Source: DAIQRJ01 sp963708795
Lineage (GTDB): Bacteria > Actinomycetota > Actinomycetes > Propionibacteriales > DAIQRJ01
Direction of reading: 5' to 3'
Assembly (NCBI GenBank): GCA_963708795.1
Contig: CAVPUH010000006.1
Location: forward strand, 558,001-622,000
DNA length: 64,000 nucleotides
Below the pieces are notes generated by a model, which made no database searches, was not told where the DNA came from, and saw nothing but the letters and a program-made list of their open reading frames with translations. The position numbers and the translations under genes were made by a program. Positions 58,666 to 64,000 of the stretch are shown here, piece after piece. Positions within the stretch are counted from its first letter, which is position 1. Each line of letters opens with the position of its first letter.

Positions 58666-59619
58666 TCAGGGCAGTCGGCCGAAGAACGCCAGCGAGAAGC
58701 CCATGGCGCAGATGGCCGCGAGCAACGCGATCCCGACGAACCGCGACGTGATCTCCTTCTTCTGGAACGTGTACCCGACGGAGGTGCCGATGTCGCGATA
58801 CACCTCCTGCAGCTGGCCGAGTGACTGTGCGGTGTAGAACTTTCCGCCGGTTCCGCTCGCGATCTGGCGCATCGTGTCCTCGTCAGCGGGTACCGGCGCG
58901 GACACCCCGCCCTCGGAGACCGTTCCGTACGGCGTGCCGAACGAGATGGTGGAGACGGGAACGCCGGCCTCGTGGACCACCTCGATGGCGCTCGAGACCG
59001 AACGGCCCGCCGTTCTCGCGCCGTCGGAGAGCAGGACGATGCGCGCCGGGGCCGGGTCATTCGGGTGTGCCGGGTCGGCCGGAGCCAGCTTGATCGCGTC
59101 GAGCGCACTGATGAGGGCGTCGCCGGTCGCCGTCGCACCGCCGAGCTCCAGCCCCTGGACGCCGGTGACGACCTGGTCGTGGTCGGTCGTCGGCGGGACG
59201 ACGAGCCGGGGGACGTCGTCGAACGCCACCAGCGCCACGTTGAAGCGCTCCGGCAGGCTCTGGGCGAACTCGCTGGCGGCGGTCTTGGCGGCGTCGAGCC
59301 GGGTCGGCTTGACGTCCTGCGCCGCCATGGAGCCCGACGTGTCGATGACGATGACGATGGTCGCCCGCTCCTGGGCCACCCGCACGCGTTTGGCGGGCTT
59401 GGCGAACGCCACGACGAGGAGCCCGACCATCGCCAGGGCGAGCAGCGCCGCCACGTGCCGGCGCCATCCGGGCTGTCGCGGCGCGACCTTGTCGAGCATG
59501 GCCACGCTGGCGAATCTCATGGCGTAACGGCGGCGGCGGCGCTGCATGACGAAGTAGCCGGCGGCGAAGAGCGGGACGAGGACCAGCAGCCAGAGCCGAG
59601 CACCGGCGAGGAAGGTCAT
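58666..59619 (-). CDS. VWA-domain membrane protein (BatA-like)
   Basis: 317 residues. Two N-terminal membrane helices (about 4-22 and 55-75) place the VWA domain after residue 85, with the metal-ion-dependent adhesion site DTSGSMAAQDVKPTR (DxSxS) and a later LSDGARTAG. A C-terminal helix (FVGIALLAAICAMGFSLAFF) ends the protein. In MoxR-DUF58-VWA operons these proteins are thought to assist metal-centre assembly or envelope stress. Starts inside the DUF58 gene's stop (4-nt overlap). Confidence 0.88.
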   Translation of the reverse strand: MTFLAGARLWLLVLVPLFAAGYFVMQRRRRRYAMRFASVAMLDKVAPRQPGWRRHVAALLALAMVGLLVVAFAKPAKRVRVAQERATIVIVIDTSGSMAAQDVKPTRLDAAKTAASEFAQSLPERFNVALVAFDDVPRLVVPPTTDHDQVVTGVQGLELGGATATGDALISALDAIKLAPADPAHPNDPAPARIVLLSDGARTAGRSVSSAIEVVHEAGVPVSTISFGTPYGTVSEGGVSAPVPADEDTMRQIASGTGGKFYTAQSLGQLQEVYRDIGTSVGYTFQKKEITSRFVGIALLAAICAMGFSLAFFGRLP

Positions 59620-60650
59620 GAGGCCTCCACCGGTGCGTTCGGGTGCAGCACGGCCGCGGCGCGGCGGTAGGTGAGGGCGAAACGTGCGATGTCGGCCACC
59701 CAGTCGCGGTCGGTCGACAGCGCCAACTGGGCGGCGCCGCAGCGGCGGAGAGTCGACGTCACCCGCTCGCGATGGGCTTCGGCCACTTCACCGAACCGCT
59801 TGCGGACCTCGCGCCGGGACGTGTCGATCTCGCGCGTCTCGCCCGTCTCCGGATCGCTGACGAGGATCACGCCGACGTTCGGCAGCGCCACCTCGGCCGG
59901 GTCGCTCACCGTCATCGCCAGCACCTGGTGGCGGACGCAGAGGCGCTTCATCGCCCGTTCCCACGGGAGCGGCTGGGACTCGGGCGTCAAGAGACCGTCG
60001 AGGAAGTCCGACACGACCAGCCGCAGGCCGCGACGCGGGTTGGCACGCGACATCTGCTCCAGGGCGACGGTGAGGTCGCTCTGCGCACCCTCGGGGTTGC
60101 GGGGCTCGTCGAACAGGCTGCGGAGCAGGCCGTGCAGCGCGAGCCGGCCCGAGCGGGCGGGCCAGCGGCGGATGTTCCCGCGCTCGAGGACGAAGCCGCC
60201 GAAACGGTCGCCCATCTTCATCGTGAGGTACCCGACCGTGGCCACCCCGGCGATCGCGAGATCACGCTTCTCCAGGTCGGTCGTCCCGAAGTCCATGGAG
60301 CCCGAGAGGTCGACCAGGGCCCAGGTCTCGAGTTCCCGGTCGGAGATCACGTCCCGGACGTGCGGCTGCGTGGTGCGCGCCGTCACCGCCCAGTCCATCC
60401 GGCGGACGTCGTCCTCCCCCGGACGGTAGAGCCGCGCCTCGGCCAGCTCGCTGCCGGGGCCCGGCAGGATGCCGAGGTGCTCGCCGTGGAGGAAGCCGTC
60501 CAGCCGGCGCACGATGGTCAGTTCCAGTCTCCGCAGGGCAGCCTCGGGCGACTGCCGCGCCTTCCGCTGCGCGTCGGTGAGTTCGCCGAGCGCCGGCGGC
60601 GCGCCGGCCGGGGCCCGGAACGGACCGGACGACGGTGCTCCCGAGCTCAC
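59616..60650 (-). CDS. DUF58 domain protein
   Basis: 344 residues, no membrane helix. The DUF58 signature is ARLYRPGEDDVRRMDWAVTA, followed by a VWA-like fold with ETWALVDLSGSMDFGTT. LRLVVSDFLDGLLTPE is also conserved. Partner of the MoxR AAA+ ATPase and of the VWA protein; all three genes overlap by 4 nt, in the order MoxR-DUF58-VWA. Exact function is not known. The Pro/Ala-rich N-terminus (SSGAPSSGPFRAPAGAPPA) is probably disordered. Confidence 0.9.
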   Translation of the reverse strand: MSSGAPSSGPFRAPAGAPPALGELTDAQRKARQSPEAALRRLELTIVRRLDGFLHGEHLGILPGPGSELAEARLYRPGEDDVRRMDWAVTARTTQPHVRDVISDRELETWALVDLSGSMDFGTTDLEKRDLAIAGVATVGYLTMKMGDRFGGFVLERGNIRRWPARSGRLALHGLLRSLFDEPRNPEGAQSDLTVALEQMSRANPRRGLRLVVSDFLDGLLTPESQPLPWERAMKRLCVRHQVLAMTVSDPAEVALPNVGVILVSDPETGETREIDTSRREVRKRFGEVAEAHRERVTSTLRRCGAAQLALSTDRDWVADIARFALTYRRAAAVLHPNAPVEAS

Positions 60651-61702
60651 CGGTACTCCGGCCGCTGAGCAGCGGGCTGCGCCTGCTGCTTACCCCGCCA
60701 CACCGGTCGGGGCGGCGGGACCACCTGGAGGAGACGGTTGATCACGGCGGGCGTCTCGATGCCCTCGGCGACCGCGTCGAACGTGAGGATGAGCCGGTGC
60801 GGCAGCACGTTGTGCGCGATGTCCTGCACATCTTGGGGCAGCACGTAGTCGCGGCCGCGGACGAGCGCGATCGCCCGCGACGCCGCCATCAGGCCGAGAC
60901 TGGCCCGCGGGGACGAACCGTTGGCGATGACGCCGTCGAGTTCGGACAGGCCGTATTCGGTGGGTCGCCTCGTCGCCATGACGATGCGGACGATGTAGTC
61001 CTGCACGAGCCCGTGGACGAACACCCGCTCCGACAGCACCTGCAGATCACGGACCTGGCCCGGGTCGAGCACCGGCCGCGCGTGCGGCGGGTCGACGGCC
61101 ATCCGGTCGATGATCGTCTTCTCCTCGGCGGCATCCGGCAGGGGGACGTCGACCTTCATCAGGAACCGGTCGCGTTGGGCCTCCGGCAACGGATAGACAC
61201 CCTCGGACTCGATCGGGTTCTGGGTGGCGATCACGATGAACGGGTCCGGCAGCGGGTGCGTCTCGCCACCGATCGACACCTGCTTCTCGGCCATCAGCTC
61301 GAGCATCGCCGACTGCACCTTCGCGGGAGCCCGGTTGATCTCATCGGCCAGCACGAAGTTCACGAAGACCGGGCCGAGCTCGGTGGAGAAGCCCTCCTGG
61401 CTCGGTCGGTAGATGCGCGTGCCGACGATGTCCGAGGGCACCAGGTCCGGGGTGAACTGCAACCGGGCGAACGAGCCTCCGACGACGGTCGCGAACGTGC
61501 GGACGGCCAGCGTCTTGGCGGTGCCGGGCACGCCTTCGAGCAGGCAGTGCCCGCGGGCGAGGAGCGACACCATCAGCTGGTCGACCATGTGCTGCTGCCC
61601 GACGATCACCCGGCGCACTTCGGTGATCGCGTGGCCCACCGCGTCCGGAGACGTCTCCACGGCGTCGCCGTGGGGCCGGATGGCGGCATCAGATCTCGAC
61701 AT
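60647..61702 (-). CDS. MoxR-family AAA+ ATPase
   Basis: 351 residues. Walker A GVPGTAKTLAVRTFA, Walker B VLADEINRAPAKVQSAMLEL, sensor 1 FIVIATQNPIESEG and the arginine finger PEAQRDRFLMK. The C-terminal lid is helical. MoxR proteins act as chaperone-like remodellers with VWA partners, encoded directly downstream. The ATG at 61702 is preceded by GAGGAGTTCGCTGC (minus strand). First gene of a three-gene operon; its upstream 350-nt region is shared with the RIO kinase gene. Confidence 0.94.
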   Translation of the reverse strand: MSRSDAAIRPHGDAVETSPDAVGHAITEVRRVIVGQQHMVDQLMVSLLARGHCLLEGVPGTAKTLAVRTFATVVGGSFARLQFTPDLVPSDIVGTRIYRPSQEGFSTELGPVFVNFVLADEINRAPAKVQSAMLELMAEKQVSIGGETHPLPDPFIVIATQNPIESEGVYPLPEAQRDRFLMKVDVPLPDAAEEKTIIDRMAVDPPHARPVLDPGQVRDLQVLSERVFVHGLVQDYIVRIVMATRRPTEYGLSELDGVIANGSSPRASLGLMAASRAIALVRGRDYVLPQDVQDIAHNVLPHRLILTFDAVAEGIETPAVINRLLQVVPPPRPVWRGKQQAQPAAQRPEYR

Positions 61703-61895
61703 GCAGCGAACTCCTCGACGGTGGCCGGCCAGCGGTGCACGCCCATTTCACCAGAATCAGGGTCAGGCTCGCAGACGCGGCCAAATCGCCAAGGCCGCGA
61801 AAACCCGTTGACCGCGCGATCGCGTGCCTGGGACCATTCCCCTGTTCCGTGAGTCACCAGGTGCCGAGAGCACCGTGTCAGGCAGGGAGGTCGAC

Positions 61896-61973
61896 GTGAT
61901 GATGACCATCGCCTCGGGCCGGCACGCCTCGACCCTGACACCCGGACTCGGACGCCCGACCTCCACGACCTGA
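61896..61973 (+). CDS. Short leader-like ORF upstream of the RIO kinase gene
   Basis: 25 codons (VMMTIASGRHASTLTPGLGR, then PTSTT) begin at GTG 61896, 5 nt after GGGAGG, the best ribosome-binding site in this 350-nt gap. A TTGACC (61808) with GACCAT 18 nt later could be the promoter and would give a leader of about 210 nt before 62053. Whether it is translated or regulatory is unknown; apart from it and the two flanking promoters I see nothing in 61703-62052. Confidence 0.3.
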   Translation: MMMTIASGRHASTLTPGLGRPTSTT

Positions 61974-62052
61974 CTTCACCGGCTGACGACCACGCCTGCG
62001 AAGCCCATGCTCTGAAGGCCGCGTCACGGGTCCTCCTCACCTGGAGATTCCC

Positions 62053-63033
62053 GTGTACCCCAGCAATGCCTCGGCGCTCGATCAGTACGACGACGCCTAC
62101 GAAGACACCACCCACCGACCATCCCGACGCACGCGCCGGGCAGACCCGACCGATCTCGAACCGCCCCATCGGGGGCTCCCGTCCACTCCCCCGGCCGACC
62201 TCGACCCCAACTGGCTGCCCGGGGCCGAGCCCGACCGACCCGACGAGGGCGATCGGTGGTCGAGCTTCACCTCCGTGCAACGGGGTCAGCGCGGCCCGGA
62301 GCCCTGGCCCGACTGGGTCGTCACCGAACGGGCCGCGGTCGACACCGATCTCGGGATCCTCAAGACCGGCAAGGAAGCCGACGTGTTCCTCGTCGACCGC
62401 TCGGTTCCCGGTACCGACCGGTCGAGCATCCTGGCGGTCAAGCGCTACCGCGACCTCGAGCACTCCCAGTTCACGCGTGACGCCGGGTACCTGGCCGGAC
62501 GCCGAGTCCGCAAGAGCCGCGACCAGCGGGCGATGGACCACAAGACGTCGTTCGGCCGTCAACTGCTGGGCACCCAGTGGGCGAGCGCTGAGTGGGGTTA
62601 CCTGTGCCAGCTCTGGACTGCTGGTGCGCCGGTCCCCTATCCGGTACAGATCGACGGCGCCGAACTCATGATGGAGTACATCACCGGACCTGACGGGCAG
62701 GCGGCGCCCCGGCTCGCCCAGACCCGACCGGAGCGCGATCTGCTCGTCGATCTGTGGGAGCAGCTCTACGACACGATGGTCGTGATCGCCGAACAGGGCT
62801 GGGCACACGGCGACCTGTCACCATTCAACCTGCTCCTCGCCGGCGAACGGCTGGTGTTGATCGACCTGCCACAGGTGATCGACGTGGTGGCCAATCCCGA
62901 CGGCCCCGAGTTCCTCGCCCGTGACGTGCGCAACGTGTGCTCGTGGTTCCGGACTCAGGGCCTGACCGCTCTGGACGAACAGGAGATCACCGCCGATCTC
63001 CTGGGCGCGACCGGGATGCGGGTGCCCGTCTGA
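62053..63033 (+). CDS. RIO-type serine kinase
   Basis: 326 residues from the GTG at 62053 (GGAGA 5 nt upstream). The first 90 residues are disordered and acidic. The RIO kinase domain starts at ILKTGKEADVFLVDR (ATP loop) with AVKRYRDLEHSQF (Lys), then EYITGPDGQAAPRL, the catalytic loop WAHGDLSPFNLLLAG and the metal motif LVLIDLPQVIDVVANP (IDxPQ). RIO1-like proteins act in ribosome assembly in archaea and eukaryotes; bacterial homologues are common in actinobacteria but their role is unclear. RidA follows 28 nt later. Confidence 0.9.
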   Translation: MYPSNASALDQYDDAYEDTTHRPSRRTRRADPTDLEPPHRGLPSTPPADLDPNWLPGAEPDRPDEGDRWSSFTSVQRGQRGPEPWPDWVVTERAAVDTDLGILKTGKEADVFLVDRSVPGTDRSSILAVKRYRDLEHSQFTRDAGYLAGRRVRKSRDQRAMDHKTSFGRQLLGTQWASAEWGYLCQLWTAGAPVPYPVQIDGAELMMEYITGPDGQAAPRLAQTRPERDLLVDLWEQLYDTMVVIAEQGWAHGDLSPFNLLLAGERLVLIDLPQVIDVVANPDGPEFLARDVRNVCSWFRTQGLTALDEQEITADLLGATGMRVPV

Positions 63034-63047
63034 GCCATGCGAGCCCG

Positions 63048-63053
63048 TAGGTT
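63048..63053 (+). promoter_or_regulatory. -10 box TAGGTT, leaderless start of the RidA gene
   Basis: TANNNT hexamer ending 7 nt before the ATG at 63061, located just after the stop of the RIO kinase gene. It would give the RidA gene its own leaderless transcript. Confidence 0.5.
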
Positions 63054-63060
63054 GGGGCGC

Positions 63061-63444
63061 ATGGCCAAGCAGCAGATCATCACCGACAAGGCGTTCACGC
63101 CGGTCTACTCCTACTCCCAGGGAATCGTCGCCAACGGCTTCGTCTACACCTCCGGGTTCGGTCCGCAGGATCCCGAGACCGGTGAACTCGTCGGGGACAG
63201 CATCGAGGAGCAGACGGTCGCCACCCTGCGCAACGTCGAGGCCGTCCTCGCGACGCAGGGGCTCGACCTGTCCGACGTCGTCAAGTCCACCGTGCACCTG
63301 CACGACCCGAAGTCCGACTTCGCAGGCTTCGACGTGGCGTACGGCGCCACGATGCCGCAGCCGTATCCGGTCCGCACCACCGTCGGCTCGGTGCTCTCCG
63401 GCATCAAGGTCGAGATCGACGTCGTCGCAGCACTGCGGCAGTAG
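63061..63444 (+). CDS. RidA/YjgF family protein
   Basis: 127 residues, the usual size of this trimeric family that hydrolyses reactive enamines and imines from PLP enzymes. Start MAKQQIITDKAFTPVYSYSQ with GIVANGFVYTSGFGPQDPET. VVKSTVHLHDPKSDFAGF contains the conserved segment; the catalytic Arg of canonical RidA (near R105, in the 'PxR' region) is present in PYPVRTTVGSVLSGIKVEID. So deaminase activity is plausible. Followed by a GDPD gene 6 nt later. Confidence 0.92.
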   Translation: MAKQQIITDKAFTPVYSYSQGIVANGFVYTSGFGPQDPETGELVGDSIEEQTVATLRNVEAVLATQGLDLSDVVKSTVHLHDPKSDFAGFDVAYGATMPQPYPVRTTVGSVLSGIKVEIDVVAALRQ

Positions 63445-63449
63445 GGCGC

Positions 63450-64000
63450 GTGCAGCTCATCGGTCATCGCGGGGCACGCGGCGAGGCCCCGGAGAACACG
63501 GTGGAGGGCTTTCGCTACGCGCACGAGCTGGGTCTGTCCGCGGTGGAGTTCGACGTCCGGCTGACCGTCGACGAGCAGGTCGTGGTCATGCATGACCGCG
63601 ATGTCGACCGCACGACCGACGGTGCCGGCCTGGTGGCGGAGCTGACCTGGGCCGAGATCGCCGCGCTGGACGCCCGCGAACATCCTGACCGGTGGCCCTC
63701 CCGCTGTGCGGTGCCGACCTTCGAGGACGTGCTCGACGCCACCTCGGACTTCGATCAGCTCTGTGTCGAGGTGAAGCGGGATGCTCCCGCGAGGCTCGTC
63801 GTCCTCATCCCGAAGGTCGTCGAGGCGATCCGTCGTCACGGTGCGGGCGAGCGGGTCGTGCTGACATCGTTCGACATCACGGCGCTCGCCCTGGCCCGGG
63901 AGGTCGCGCCCGAACTGTCGCGCGGATTCATCGGTGACTGGGACAGCCCGGCCGCGCTCACCGTGGCGCGGCTGCTCGACTGTCAGCAGGCTGACGTTCG
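63450..64000 (+). CDS. Glycerophosphodiester phosphodiesterase (3' end outside the window)
   Basis: Hydrolyses glycerophosphodiesters to glycerol 3-phosphate and an alcohol. 183 residues are visible from the GTG at 63450 and the frame is open at the window edge. The metal and catalytic residues are in VQLIGHRGARGEAPENTVEG (HRG, ENT), AVEFDVRLTVDEQVVVMHD (Glu-x-Asp, His-Asp) and CVEVKRDAP (Glu, Lys). No signal peptide, so it is cytoplasmic. Starts 6 nt after the RidA stop and is probably cotranscribed. Confidence 0.92.
   Translation, partial: MQLIGHRGARGEAPENTVEGFRYAHELGLSAVEFDVRLTVDEQVVVMHDRDVDRTTDGAGLVAELTWAEIAALDAREHPDRWPSRCAVPTFEDVLDATSDFDQLCVEVKRDAPARLVVLIPKVVEAIRRHGAGERVVLTSFDITALALAREVAPELSRGFIGDWDSPAALTVARLLDCQQADV

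Overview
The window is 64 kb of high-GC DNA (about two thirds G+C or more) from an actinomycete-like bacterium. Several marks point there: GlnE with two type I glutamine synthetases, an F420-dependent glucose-6-phosphate dehydrogenase, DUF3052, DUF3145 and DUF4191 proteins, a homodimeric AceE next to a fatty-acid synthase II cluster, a type A RNase P RNA, TANNNT -10 boxes and many apparently leaderless genes. The class Acidimicrobiia is my best guess; this is inference, because no 16S gene is present.

Layout. 1-4123: lipA (cut by the window edge), DUF4191, RDD protein and glnA, the order known from mycobacteria. 4124-14669: an insertion relative to mycobacteria, where glnA and glnE are neighbours. 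It holds an alpha/beta hydrolase remnant, a membrane protein, a NarL-type two-component pair, a TraR/DksA protein divergent from a TrmB regulator with an unusual archaeal-type PurA homologue, a carbonic anhydrase, an MFS transporter, two membrane proteins and galE. 14680-29646: glnE, glnA2, nadE, a DUF559 protein, panB, fgd, map, RNase P RNA, an RNB ribonuclease, RNase HI and a coiled-coil zinc-ribbon protein. 29764-39320: a sugar-acid catabolic island around a LacI regulator (Gfo/Idh/MocA dehydrogenase, TIM-barrel isomerase, UxaC, fructuronate reductase-like enzyme, an acyltransferase-like protein, an aldo/keto reductase and an enolase-superfamily dehydratase). 39423-50332: tRNA-Val, DUF1697, prolyl oligopeptidase, AhpE, DUF3052, aceE, a DinB-like protein, a second Gfo/Idh/MocA protein, a PHP protein and a PucR/CdaR regulator. 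50356-58455: zwf, fabD, acpP, fabF, accD, a MarR divergon, a Nudix hydrolase and DUF3145. 58666-64000: a MoxR-DUF58-VWA operon, a RIO-type kinase, RidA and a partial glycerophosphodiester phosphodiesterase.

How it works together. Nitrogen assimilation is concentrated here: glnA has GlnR-like sites in its promoter and keeps the tyrosine that GlnE adenylylates, while GlnA2 lacks it. Pyruvate oxidation (aceE, with lipA), malonyl transfer, ACP, ketoacyl synthase and carboxyltransferase lie close together, linking acetyl-CoA production to fatty-acid elongation. The LacI divergon looks like uronate use through UxaC, a reductase and possibly the enolase-family dehydratase.

Most unusual items: (1) a family of nested-palindrome repeats, 11 copies in four intergenic clusters; (2) a TrmB regulator with a PurA-like enzyme that lacks the catalytic histidine; (3) FabD fused to a biotinyl-like domain that has no acceptor lysine; (4) single-base indels that are dense in glnA and the aldo/keto reductase and break five other genes, most simply consensus errors; (5) a recurrent leaderless-promoter signature that the RNase P RNA 5' end calibrates.
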